Assembly (NCBI RefSeq): GCF_900088125.1
Contig: NZ_FLQT01000003.1
Coordinates: forward strand, 929,071-993,070
Source of the DNA: Peptoniphilus pacaensis
GTDB taxonomy: Bacteria; Bacillota; Clostridia; Tissierellales; Peptoniphilaceae
DNA length: 64,000 nucleotides
Reading direction: 5' to 3'
The translations under genes and the position numbers were made by a program. Every line of letters starts with the position of its first letter. Position 1 is the first letter of the stretch. This document shows positions 40,140 through 48,067 of the stretch, one piece after another. The notes beneath the pieces were generated by a model, which saw only the letters and a list, made by a program, of their open reading frames with translations, had not been told where the DNA came from and did not search any database.

Positions 40140-41324
40140 TTATTTAACGGCGTCGTGTAATACTTCGCCTAAGCGCTTGATGCCTTCTTCTATTTTGTCT
40201 TCGGGCATGCAGCTGTAGTTCAAGCGGAAGTGGTTTTCTTCCGGGCTTTCGGGATAGAATGCGCCGCCGGGTACGAAGGCCACTTTCTTTTCAATGGCTT
40301 TTACGGCGATGTCGCGGGCGTTTAAGTGTTTCGGCAGGGTAACCCACAGGAAGAGGCCGCCTTCGGGATTGGTGAAGGTCACTTCTTCGGGGAAGTATTT
40401 CTTCATGGCTTCCACCATGACGTTTTTACGCTTGCCGTAGACCTTAATGATTTCGGCGATATGGGCTTCCAAGTCGTTGTCGTCGAGGAATTGAGCCAGA
40501 ATCATTTGAGTCGTGGTAGAGGTTTGAAGGTCTGCCCCTTGTTTAACCATGTTGAATTTGTTCAGGACTTCCTTCGATGCGTTGAACCAACCGACGCGGA
40601 TGCCGGGGCTGAAGATTTTGGAGAAGGTGCCCATGAAGATGACGCGATCTTCGGTGTCCAAGCTGCGGAGGGAAGGTTGAATTTCGCCTTCGAAGCGGAG
40701 TTCGCCGTAAGGATTGTCTTCCAGGATCATGACATCGTATTTATTGGCCAATTCGATTAAGCCTTTGCGGCGTTCCATGGTCCAGGTCTTGCCGGAGGGG
40801 TTTTGGAAGTCGGAAATAACGTAGATGAATTTTACATTGTCGTGTTCTTTTAATTGTTTTTCCAGATCTTCGAGAACCATGCCGTATTCGTCGAGCTCGA
40901 CTTGCAGGAACTTGGGTTCGTAAGCTTTAAAGGCGTTTAATGCGCCTAAGTAAGTAGGACTTTCGACGACGATGTAATCGCCCGGATCGATAAAGATTCT
41001 GGCCATAAAGTCCAGACCTTGTTGGGAACCGGAAAGAACTTGGATGTCGTCGGCTTCCACGTTTTTGACGCCGACTTTATTCATGCGGGTAATGCAGTGT
41101 TCTCTTAAGCGCTTGAAGCCGTCGGTAGGACCGTATTGAAGGGCGGCGGCGCCGTTGTTTTTCATGACCTTATCGGATGCTTCGATCCATTTGTCGATGG
41201 GGAACAATTCCGCTGCGGGAAGACCGCCGGCGAAAGAGATAATGCTCGGGTCAGCCGTTAAAGCGAGAAGCTCACGGATTTCCGAAGCCTTCAAATTGTC
41301 CATTCTTTTTGCAAATTTAGGCAT
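40140..41324 (-). CDS. PLP-dependent aminotransferase, 2-aminoadipate/LysN-like (class I/II)
   Basis: A 394-residue fold-type I aminotransferase. FAGGLPAAELFP and LQYGPTDGFKRLRE at the N-terminus, the Asn-Pro substrate loop ISDFQNPSGKTW, the Asp of LEDNPYGELRF and the PLP lysine in GTFSKIFSPGIRVGW define it. This pattern matches the MocR-type/LysN group (aminoadipate, aromatic or branched-chain substrates) without an HTH domain. ATG 41324 is used because AAAGGAG lies 5 nt upstream; an ATG at 41339 would include the ribosome site. Substrate not determined; neighbouring transport and aspartate-family genes suggest amino acid breakdown. Confidence 0.9.
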   Translation of the reverse strand: MPKFAKRMDNLKASEIRELLALTADPSIISFAGGLPAAELFPIDKWIEASDKVMKNNGAAALQYGPTDGFKRLREHCITRMNKVGVKNVEADDIQVLSGSQQGLDFMARIFIDPGDYIVVESPTYLGALNAFKAYEPKFLQVELDEYGMVLEDLEKQLKEHDNVKFIYVISDFQNPSGKTWTMERRKGLIELANKYDVMILEDNPYGELRFEGEIQPSLRSLDTEDRVIFMGTFSKIFSPGIRVGWFNASKEVLNKFNMVKQGADLQTSTTTQMILAQFLDDNDLEAHIAEIIKVYGKRKNVMVEAMKKYFPEEVTFTNPEGGLFLWVTLPKHLNARDIAVKAIEKKVAFVPGGAFYPESPEENHFRLNYSCMPEDKIEEGIKRLGEVLHDAVK

Positions 41325-41594
41325 AAGAACTCCTTTCATCAGATAGAAAAAGTGGCTGGTAACGTTTTACGCGTTTATTGTATATCGTACACGAATGAAA
41401 GTCAATTCGAGGCGAGGCCGCGGAGGCGGGGGCTTTTTGCGAAAATTTTGTGGTTTGTCTAGAAAAAGAAAAAATAATTCTTCCCGCGGGGAAAAGATTT
41501 TATTTTTTGTCGAGAGCGGGGGAGGCGGGCGGAATCTTTTTCACAAAAGAAAAAATGGCGATAAAAAAATTTTTTTGCGTCCCCGGCGGCGGGC

Positions 41595-41630
41595 AAAAAA
41601 ATCCCCGACTCTTTTCGAAAAAAGTCGGGG
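41595..41630 (-). terminator. Terminator of the asd-amidase-M20 operon
   Basis: Minus-strand CCCCGACT...AGTCGGGG stem with a T7 tail (complement of 41595-41601). The rest of 41340-41594 is gene-free, with G-rich blocks and A/T tracts. Confidence 0.8.
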
Positions 41631-41636
41631 AGTATT

Positions 41637-42794
41637 TTACTGTACCAGAAAGGCGAGGGTCGACGCCACTTCGGCGCAGATGCCGTAGGTGACGGCGTCT
41701 TCTTCCGGGAGAAACTCCGCCGTGTGAAGGGCGTGGCATGCCTCTCCCGGTTTTCTCACGCCGAGATTGATGAAGCTGCCCGGTGCCTTTTGAAGGTAGT
41801 AGGCGAAATCTTCCGCACTCATGGTGGGCTTGGGCAGGGTGACGACTCTGTCGGGGCCCAGTGCCTCTGTGGCGGCCCGGCGGATGATTTCCGTTGCCTC
41901 GGGATCGTTGATCAGGGGAACATAGCCCTTGATGATTTCCATGTCGCAGCGGCAGTCGTGGGCGGCTGCGGTAGCGGTAGCAATGTCTTTCAGCCGGGTG
42001 CGCAGGGTATGCATATTGTCCATGGTGTCGGCGCGAATGGTGCCTTCCAGGGTCATGGTGTCGGGGATGATATTGTGCTTGTTGCCCCCGTGTACGGATC
42101 CGATGGTGACCACCGCCGGCGTCAGGGGCGAGAAGCGACGGGAGACGATGGTCTGCAAGGCGACGATAATATGGCCCCCGCAGACGATGGGATCGATGCA
42201 GGCGTCGGGGCGCGCGGCGTGGCCGCCACGGCCGGTGATGGTGAATTTAAAATCTTCCACCCCGGCGTACATAAAGCCCGGGCGCACGCCGACGGTGCCC
42301 AGATCCAAATAGGGGGAGACGTGAAGGCCCATGACATTGTCCACGCCGTCCATGACGCCTTCGGCTACCATGACCTCGGCGCCGCCGTCTTTCTCCTCGT
42401 TGGGCTGAAAGATGAGGCGGACGGTGCCGGCGAAATCCCTGTGGCGGGTAAAATAGGTGGCCGTGCCCAGAAGGATGGCCATGTGCATATCGTGGCCGCA
42501 GGCGTGCATGAGGCCTTTTGTTTCCGAAGCGAAATCGAGACCCGTGGCTTCGGTGATGGGCAGGGCGTCCATGTCCGCGCGAAGGGCCACGGTGCGGCCT
42601 TCTTTCTCGCCCTTGATGTCGCCGTGAAAGCCGCCGTTGGAATAGGGGACGACTTCGATGTCCATGTCCTTTAAAATCGACTGAATGTATTTCGCGGTTT
42701 CGAACTCTTCGCCGCTCAGCTCCGGATGGGCGTGGAGGTGGCGGTAGTGCGTCCGCACCTCGTTCGCGATGGCTTCGATGGCTTTTTTATCCAT
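41637..42794 (-). CDS. M20 family metallo-amidohydrolase (hippurate hydrolase-like)
   Basis: A 385-residue M20D peptidase. LHAHPELSGEE, ALRADMDALPI, HACGHDMHMAILLG (metal-binding Cys-Gly-His), FQPNEEKDGGAEVM, GRGGHAARP and TMSAEDFAYYLQ are all present, so the two-metal site and dimerisation domain look complete. Such enzymes remove acyl groups from N-acyl amino acids, or act as N-acetyl-diaminopimelate deacetylases. It is the last gene of an operon with asd and an amidase and overlaps the latter by 8 nt. The asd link makes a role in lysine/diaminopimelate metabolism worth considering; a scavenging role is equally possible. Confidence 0.9.
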   Translation of the reverse strand: MDKKAIEAIANEVRTHYRHLHAHPELSGEEFETAKYIQSILKDMDIEVVPYSNGGFHGDIKGEKEGRTVALRADMDALPITEATGLDFASETKGLMHACGHDMHMAILLGTATYFTRHRDFAGTVRLIFQPNEEKDGGAEVMVAEGVMDGVDNVMGLHVSPYLDLGTVGVRPGFMYAGVEDFKFTITGRGGHAARPDACIDPIVCGGHIIVALQTIVSRRFSPLTPAVVTIGSVHGGNKHNIIPDTMTLEGTIRADTMDNMHTLRTRLKDIATATAAAHDCRCDMEIIKGYVPLINDPEATEIIRRAATEALGPDRVVTLPKPTMSAEDFAYYLQKAPGSFINLGVRKPGEACHALHTAEFLPEEDAVTYGICAEVASTLAFLVQ

Positions 42795-43590
42795 GGCGGC
42801 TCACCAGCTCTCCGTAAAGATCGGGGCGGCGCTCATGAAAGAGATCGAACTTGCCCTTGGCCTCTTCCACTTTGGACAGATCCAGATCCACGGTGTGGAT
42901 GCAGGCTTCCGTGCCCGTCATAAGCACTTCCTCACCCATGGGATCGTAGATGCAGCTGCCTCCGCCGCCCATGGCCGGGTAGTCGCCGAGCTTGGTGCAA
43001 TTCACCGCCACCACATAGCATTGGTTCTCCACGGCCCGCGCCCGGGCGAAGAGATGCATGTGGGGCACGCGGGAAAGGCCCCAGGCCATGGGGACGAAGA
43101 GGATCTTCGCCCGCCCCATGACGGCGAGGCGCACCCATTCCGGCATGCGCAGCTCGAAGCAGGTAATAATCCCCGCGGGCACCCCGTCCAGTTCGAAGGC
43201 CAGGTTTTTCTCTCCCGGGGCGAAGTAGGTCTTCTCCGCTCCCATGGGAAAGAGGTGGGCCTTGTCGTAGGTGCCCAAGAGGGTGCCGGCGCGGTCGTAA
43301 ATAAAGCTGCGATTGGCGCGGGCGTCATGATCCCACACGGTGATGCTCCCCGCCACGAGATTCACCTCGTGCTCTTTAGCAAAGGCGGAGAGATCCCGGC
43401 GCAGGCTTTCTTCTTCGTAATCGTCGTCTGCGGAGAAGCGTTCCGGGTAAAAGCCCGTGTTCCACATTTCCGGCAAGACGATGACGTCGGGGGAGGAGTT
43501 CAGGGCCTCTTCCATAGCATCGAATATGGTTTTTCTGTTGACCTCTTGGGTCATGGGGCCGATGGGGGCCTGTACGATGGAAACTCTCAT
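42787..43590 (-). CDS. Nitrilase-superfamily carbon-nitrogen hydrolase (omega-amidase-like)
   Basis: A 267-residue hydrolase with the Glu-Lys-Cys triad: LPEMWNTGFY (Glu), YDKAHLFP (Lys) and ITCFELRMPEW (Cys). Members split amide bonds of small molecules; this length and motif set resemble Nit2/YafV omega-amidases, which act on alpha-keto acid amides left by transamination. ATG 43590 forms a 4-nt overlap (ATGA) with the asd stop; longer in-frame starts lie inside asd. Middle gene of a three-gene, fully overlapping operon. Confidence 0.9.
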   Translation of the reverse strand: MRVSIVQAPIGPMTQEVNRKTIFDAMEEALNSSPDVIVLPEMWNTGFYPERFSADDDYEEESLRRDLSAFAKEHEVNLVAGSITVWDHDARANRSFIYDRAGTLLGTYDKAHLFPMGAEKTYFAPGEKNLAFELDGVPAGIITCFELRMPEWVRLAVMGRAKILFVPMAWGLSRVPHMHLFARARAVENQCYVVAVNCTKLGDYPAMGGGGSCIYDPMGEEVLMTGTEACIHTVDLDLSKVEEAKGKFDLFHERRPDLYGELVSRHG

Positions 43591-44582
43591 GCTCGTGCGT
43601 TTAAATGTTCTTCCAGAATTTGGATGGCGTTGAGGGCGGCGCCTTTGCGAATGTTGTCGGCGACGACCCAAAGGTTCAAGCTGTTTTCGCAGGAATCGTC
43701 CTTGCGAATGCGGCCGACGAAGACTTCGTCCTTGCCTTCGGCATTGATTTGCAGGGGATAGACGAGGTTTTTCACATCGTCCTGAAGCACTACGTGGTCC
43801 ATGGCTTCATAGGCGGCGCGAAGCTTGTCGATGTCCACGGGCTTTTCGCAGGTGACGTTGACGGAAATGGCGTGGGCGCCCTTGACCGGCACGCGAACGG
43901 CGGTGGCGGTAACGGCGAGATCCGGGCGATGGAAAATCTTCCGCGATTCGTTCACCATCTTCATTTCTTCCTTCGTGTAGCCGTCTTCCAGGAAGTCGTC
44001 GATGTGAGGCAGGCAGTTGTAGGCGATGGGGTAGGGATAAAATTCCGGCGCCTCGCCCTTGATGCCCCGTTCCAAATCGGCGATGCCTCGCACGCCGGAG
44101 CCGCTGACGGCTTGGAAGGTGGTAAAGACGATGCGCTTCATCTTAAAGAGATCTTCCACGGGCTTCAGTGCCACCACGGATTGAATGGTGGAGCAGTTGG
44201 GATTGGCGATAATGCCCGCGTCGTCGATAATGTCGTCGGGATTGATTTCCGGCACCACCAGGGGAATGTCCTCCTTCATGCGGAAGTGGGAGCTGTTGTC
44301 GATGACGATGCTGCCCGCTTCGGCGGCCACGGGGCAAAAGCGCGCGGCCAGATTGCCGTCCAAAGCGCTCAGGACGTAGTCGAACTTGCCTTCTCTCAAG
44401 GCCTCTTCCGTGAGCTCTTGCACCTCGTGTTCTTCGCCGTTAAAAGTGAAGGTCTTGCCCGCACTTCTTTCCGATGCGAACATAGACAGTTCCAAGGGGA
44501 GATGCTTTTCTTCTAAAATACTGCGCATGGTTTGACCGACCAGGCCCGTTGCGCCTAAAATTGCTGTGCGATAGATCGTCAT
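43587..44582 (-). CDS. asd: Aspartate-semialdehyde dehydrogenase
   Basis: A 331-residue NADP-dependent enzyme that reduces aspartyl phosphate to aspartate semialdehyde, the branch point to lysine/DAP, threonine and methionine. ILGATGLVGQTM is the nucleotide loop. NPNCSTIQ carries the catalytic Cys. FTTFQAVSGSGVRGIADLE and RVPVKGAHAISVNV are family motifs. It is the first gene of a minus-strand operon and is divergent from hom, which uses its product, from a symmetric shared promoter. The ATG at 44582 follows AGAAGG. Confidence 0.95.
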   Translation of the reverse strand: MTIYRTAILGATGLVGQTMRSILEEKHLPLELSMFASERSAGKTFTFNGEEHEVQELTEEALREGKFDYVLSALDGNLAARFCPVAAEAGSIVIDNSSHFRMKEDIPLVVPEINPDDIIDDAGIIANPNCSTIQSVVALKPVEDLFKMKRIVFTTFQAVSGSGVRGIADLERGIKGEAPEFYPYPIAYNCLPHIDDFLEDGYTKEEMKMVNESRKIFHRPDLAVTATAVRVPVKGAHAISVNVTCEKPVDIDKLRAAYEAMDHVVLQDDVKNLVYPLQINAEGKDEVFVGRIRKDDSCENSLNLWVVADNIRKGAALNAIQILEEHLNARA

Positions 44583-44616
44583 TGTAAACCTTCTTTCTTA
44601 TTAAACGATGTTTTAC

Positions 44617-44649
44617 TTGACTATAGCAAAAACACTCTAGTATAGTCAA
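44617..44649. promoter_or_regulatory. Symmetric bidirectional promoter for asd and hom
   Basis: TTGACTATA (44617-44625) and TATAGTCAA (44641-44649) are perfect reverse complements. Read on either strand this gives TTGACT - 18 bp - TATAGT, so each -35 overlaps the other strand's -10. Leaders would be about 27-31 nt for both genes. Confidence 0.8.
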
Positions 44650-44679
44650 TTCATAATGATTGCAAGGAAAGGGGATACT

Positions 44680-45819
44680 ATGAAACTGGCATTGATTGGA
44701 TTCGGCACCGTCGGCCGCGGCGCCTACGACATTTTAAAGGATCGACAAGAGGTTTTCGAAAAGACCATCGGCCCCATGGAGATCGCCTATGTGGTGGCAT
44801 CGGATCGGAGCAGAAATACCCTGGAGCTGGAAATCGACGAGCCCGTGGTTACGGCGAAGGAATACGACAAGGTTCTGGAAGAAGTGGACTGCGTCGCCGA
44901 GGCCACCGGCGCCATGGACATGGCCTACGAGTACATGCGTCGGGCATTGGAAAAAGGCGTGGGCGTGGTCACCGCCAACAAGGCCTGCGTCAGCGCCCAC
45001 TACGAGGAGCTCGTGGCCCTTTCGGAAAAAACCGGCGCGCCCTTCTTGTTTGAAGCGGCGGTGGCCGGGGGCATTCCCGTCCTTACGCCACTGAGGGCCC
45101 TCTGCCTTCAAAACGAAATCGAAGACGTGAAGGGCATTTTAAACGGCACCTGCAATTATCTTTTAAACGCCATGTTTAAAGAGGGCGCCGATTACAAGGA
45201 CACCTTGGCCCTGTGCCAAAAGCTGGGCTATGCCGAGCAGGATCCCACCGACGATGTGGAAGGCTACGACACCCGCAGAAAGCTCCACCTCTTAATCGAA
45301 ATGGCCTTCGGTCACGTAGACGGCGACGCCATTCCCACACGGGGCATCGCCCAAATCGATCAGTCCGTGGTGGCCTACTTGAAATCGCAAAATAAAAAGG
45401 TGAAGCTCGTGGCCTCCGCCAAGCCCGCAGAGGGCGGCATCGAAGCCGTGGTGGAACCCGTGATCTTCGATGGGGGCCACAGCCTGGCCATCCTGCCCGA
45501 TGCCATTAATCAGGTGAATGTGAAAGGCAGTTGGGTCGGCGAATTGGCCTTTACCGGCCCCGGCGCCGGCAAAGAGCCCACGGGCAACGCCGTGGTGGCG
45601 GATCTCGTGGCAGCCGCCACAAAAAGCGCCATGCCCCTTATGAAGCGGGGCGATGTAGCGCTTGCGCCCATACGCGGCCGCTATTTCGTGGCAAAAGAAT
45701 TGGAAGGAGATTTCGTCGACCGAGTGGAAGAGGGATTCACCTACACCGCGGACATGGCACGGGAAGAACTGTTGAAGGCCTTGGACGAAAAGACCTTCTT
45801 CGCCCGTCTGGAAGATTAA
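44680..45819 (+). CDS. hom: Homoserine dehydrogenase (ACT-less)
   Basis: A 379-residue enzyme that reduces aspartate semialdehyde to homoserine, leading to threonine and methionine. ALIGFGTVGRGAYDIL is the NAD(P) loop. VTANKACVS, LFEAAVAGGIPVL, GILNGTCNYLL and YAEQDPTDDVEGYD are diagnostic. The usual C-terminal ACT domain (enzymes of about 430 residues) is missing, so feedback by threonine may be absent. ATG 44680 is preferred over 44656 because AAGGAAAGGGG precedes it. Divergent from asd. Confidence 0.93.
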   Translation: MKLALIGFGTVGRGAYDILKDRQEVFEKTIGPMEIAYVVASDRSRNTLELEIDEPVVTAKEYDKVLEEVDCVAEATGAMDMAYEYMRRALEKGVGVVTANKACVSAHYEELVALSEKTGAPFLFEAAVAGGIPVLTPLRALCLQNEIEDVKGILNGTCNYLLNAMFKEGADYKDTLALCQKLGYAEQDPTDDVEGYDTRRKLHLLIEMAFGHVDGDAIPTRGIAQIDQSVVAYLKSQNKKVKLVASAKPAEGGIEAVVEPVIFDGGHSLAILPDAINQVNVKGSWVGELAFTGPGAGKEPTGNAVVADLVAAATKSAMPLMKRGDVALAPIRGRYFVAKELEGDFVDRVEEGFTYTADMAREELLKALDEKTFFARLED

Positions 45820-45828
45820 AAACGAAAG

Positions 45829-45857
45829 AGACAAGCCAACGGGGCTTGTCTTTTTTT
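45829..45857 (+). terminator. Terminator of hom
   Basis: 9-bp stem AGACAAGCC-aacgg-GGCTTGTCT with a T7 tail. Confidence 0.88.
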
Positions 45858-45880
45858 GCTTGAATTTACAATCTAAGTGC

Positions 45881-45906
45881 AAAAAAAACGAGCGCCGAAG
45901 CGCCCG
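45881..45906 (-). terminator. Terminator of the Lrp gene
   Basis: Minus-strand CGGGCGC-ttcg-GCGCTCG with a UUCG tetraloop and a T8 tail. Confidence 0.85.
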
Positions 45907-45908
45907 AT

Positions 45909-46400
45909 TTATTTCTCGTTGATCCGTATGGCGTTGTGTTCCCGAATGTCTTTGCCCTTGACTTGATTCAGTGCGCCGATGGTATTGGTCCTCTTAATGG
46001 AAATGGATTCTCTGAGGCGCATTAAAAAGTCGTCCAAGGCCTTCGACGAGGTGGACTTAATGCGAATTAAAAATTGGTATTCGCCCATGAGCTTCCAGCA
46101 GTCGGTGACTTGATCCGAGGTTTCGACGTAGTTTATAAATTCTTCCAAGGTATTGTCTTCTTCGGATATGTCGATGAGACAGAAGGAGTGGATATAGGAA
46201 TCGTCCTCTTCCCCGCCGAGAAGAATGGTATAGCCGGCGATGACGCCCGCATCTTCCAGGCGATGAATCCGATTACGCGTAGCCGAAACGGACAGGCTGA
46301 CCTTTTTCGCGATGTCGCTTAGGGACATGCGGCTGTTTTCGTTTAACAGGGACAGAATGTATGTGTCGATGGAATCACCGGTAAAACGATTGATGTGCAC
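45909..46400 (-). CDS. Lrp/AsnC-family regulator
   Basis: A 163-residue regulator with an N-terminal HTH (DTYILSLLNENSRMSLSDIAKKVSLSVSATRNRIHRLEDAGVI pattern, about 10-52) and a C-terminal RAM/ACT-like ligand domain (about 65-150, TDCWKLMGEYQFLIRI). It senses amino acids and controls amino-acid genes. A GTG at 46400 is chosen because AAAGGAGG lies 8 nt upstream; the longer ATG at 46427 would include that site. It faces hom tail-to-tail and is divergent from the V-ATPase operon; target genes may include the nearby amino-acid loci (inference). Confidence 0.9.
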   Translation of the reverse strand: MHINRFTGDSIDTYILSLLNENSRMSLSDIAKKVSLSVSATRNRIHRLEDAGVIAGYTILLGGEEDDSYIHSFCLIDISEEDNTLEEFINYVETSDQVTDCWKLMGEYQFLIRIKSTSSKALDDFLMRLRESISIKRTNTIGALNQVKGKDIREHNAIRINEK

Positions 46401-46440
46401 CTTATGCACCTCCTTTAACCAAAACAAATAGCTTTATTTG

Positions 46441-46446
46441 ATTATA
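46441..46446 (-). promoter_or_regulatory. Extended -10 promoter of the Lrp gene
   Basis: On the minus strand TTGGTATAAT gives a perfect TATAAT with a TGn extension, about 40 bp upstream of the GTG. The -35 (GTGAAA) is poor, as usual for extended -10 promoters. Confidence 0.6.
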
Positions 46447-46617
46447 CCAAAAAACCGACTCAATTTCACGGTCATACTGAAAAATTTTGCAAAAAACCCC
46501 GATATTTTTCGCTCCCGCGAAAGAAACATGCAGAGGATGGGGTGGAAGGGATTCGTTTTAAAAATAGGCGGCTTGTTTTTTAAAAAATCGCTGAAAAAAA
46601 GTCAAAAAAAATACCTT

Positions 46618-46663
46618 CCGACCTCTTCATTTTTTTGATTTAGGTCGGGGCAAGTGCTAAAAT
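46618..46663 (+). promoter_or_regulatory. V-ATPase operon promoter with inverted repeat around the -35
   Basis: TTGATT (46635-46640), 17-bp spacer, TAAAAT (46658-46663). CCGACCT (46618-46624) and AGGTCGG (46642-46648) form a 7-bp inverted repeat that brackets the -35, a natural repressor or activator site. The rest of the 46428-46726 gap is gene-free. Confidence 0.6.
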
Positions 46664-46673
46664 ATTTATAACT

Positions 46674-46699
46674 GCAAATCTTTAAAACAGGAGATTTGC
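46674..46699 (+). promoter_or_regulatory. 5' UTR hairpin of the V-ATPase mRNA
   Basis: Perfect 8-bp stem GCAAATCT/AGATTTGC with a 10-nt loop, close to the predicted transcript 5' end. It may stabilise the long mRNA. Confidence 0.55.
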
Positions 46700-46726
46700 C
46701 GAAATAAAACGGGAAAGGGGACTAGG

Positions 46727-47035
46727 TTGGAACAATTGATTCGAAGCGTCATCGAACTTGACGAGCGAACCGACGCCATGGTTGAAAAGCAAGAGAAGAC
46801 CATCGACGAAGAGAAGGCGGATCTGCAAAAACGCTTCACGGAAATGGAAGTGGACGAGCGGGAATCCTCCAAGGCTTCGGCGAAGGACAGTTACGATACC
46901 ATTTACAACGAGGCCATGGGCGTGGTGGACGAGATTAAAGAAAACAATCGAAAGAAGCTGGAGTCGGTGGATTCGGTTTACAAAGCCCACAAAGCGGAAT
47001 TGGTGGAAGAAGCGTTTCAACTCCTGGACATTTAG
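46727..47035 (+). CDS. V-type ATPase subunit G/H-like (peripheral stalk)
   Basis: A 102-residue, almost entirely charged alpha-helical protein (EQLIRSVIELDERTD, EKQEKTIDEEKADLQKRF), the coiled-coil pattern of the G/H (NtpF/AhaH) stalk subunit that pairs with subunit E. It begins with TTG at 46727 behind AAAGGGG; no ATG fits. First gene of the V-ATPase operon, where this subunit is normally found. Sequence is low-complexity, so assignment rests on length, coiled coil and position. Confidence 0.8.
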   Translation: MEQLIRSVIELDERTDAMVEKQEKTIDEEKADLQKRFTEMEVDERESSKASAKDSYDTIYNEAMGVVDEIKENNRKKLESVDSVYKAHKAELVEEAFQLLDI

Positions 47036-47047
47036 TGGGAGGCGAGT

Positions 47048-48067
47048 ATGAGTTACGCTGCAGTAAACACCAAAGCGGTCACCGTCTACGCCCGCTATTT
47101 GAAGCCGGAAGTGCCTTTGAGGATTCTGGAAGCGGGAAATGTAAAAGACGGCCTGGCTATTTTAGAACAGACTTGGGGGCTGGAACTTTCCGACGACCCC
47201 CATCTTTTGGAAATCAATGTAAAGATGGCCCAAAAGGTGTACGACACCTTGATCGGCTTTCACTACTACTTACAGGGACAGGACCGGATTTTTTTCAAAG
47301 CCCTTTTGAATCGCTACGAGATGCAGGATTTGAAGCGGATTTTCCGGGCGGTCTATCACGAGGAAGATGTCAATATCGTACGAAACAGCCTCCTCGCCTT
47401 GGATCCGGAAATTCTGCCGAGGGAGCAGAACGTCGGTCCCGACGATTTGTTTAAGGCCTTGGACGCCACCCCCTACGGGCGGATGCTTTCCGCTTATGAG
47501 GGCGTGAGCCGAGACCGTATTCTTTTTTATATCGAAATGGAGCTGGACAAGAGTTACTACGAGGACTTGATGAAAGAGGCGCAGAAGCTGCCGAAGAAGT
47601 ATCATAAGTCCGTCATGGCCATGTTGAACCGGCAAGTGGATCTCTTGAACATTCTCTATATTTATCGGGGCAAGAAGACTTACGACATTATGAAGTCGGA
47701 GATGGAAAACTTCGCCATTCGCGGCGGCAATATTCCCAGGAAGCTTTTGGATTCGTGGATCTATGCCGACGATGTGGATGCCCTGGTGCGCTCCGTGCGG
47801 GCGTCGTCTTTCGCCTTTCTCTTTGAAACGGCGAGGGAAAATCACATGACCGACGTAGCGGCTGCGAGGGATCTCGCCGCCATGTATTTGAAACAGTATC
47901 AACAAGGGGGCCCGGGCCCGGCGCGTATCGTCGCCCTGTCCATTTTGCTGGAAAACGCCATTAAGGACGTTTCCACCACGTTGGAAGGACTCAGGCTCGG
48001 CTTCGGCAAGGAACTGATCAGGAGTCTGTTGACGATTCCTATGAAAGAAGGTGAAGTATGGCAGTAG
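47048..48067 (+). CDS. V-type ATPase subunit C
   Basis: A 339-residue helical protein of the V/A-ATPase C (d/AC39) family, the central socket joining the rotor stalk to the membrane ring. RILEAGNVKDGLAILEQT, LLNRYEMQDLKRIFRAVYH, YYEDLMKEAQKLPKKYHK and RRGGNIPRKL-like segments match the three-lobed helical repeat. It lies 12 nt after the first stalk gene and overlaps subunit I by 10 nt. Finding C before I and K, not after E, is unusual. Confidence 0.88.
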   Translation: MSYAAVNTKAVTVYARYLKPEVPLRILEAGNVKDGLAILEQTWGLELSDDPHLLEINVKMAQKVYDTLIGFHYYLQGQDRIFFKALLNRYEMQDLKRIFRAVYHEEDVNIVRNSLLALDPEILPREQNVGPDDLFKALDATPYGRMLSAYEGVSRDRILFYIEMELDKSYYEDLMKEAQKLPKKYHKSVMAMLNRQVDLLNILYIYRGKKTYDIMKSEMENFAIRGGNIPRKLLDSWIYADDVDALVRSVRASSFAFLFETARENHMTDVAAARDLAAMYLKQYQQGGPGPARIVALSILLENAIKDVSTTLEGLRLGFGKELIRSLLTIPMKEGEVWQ

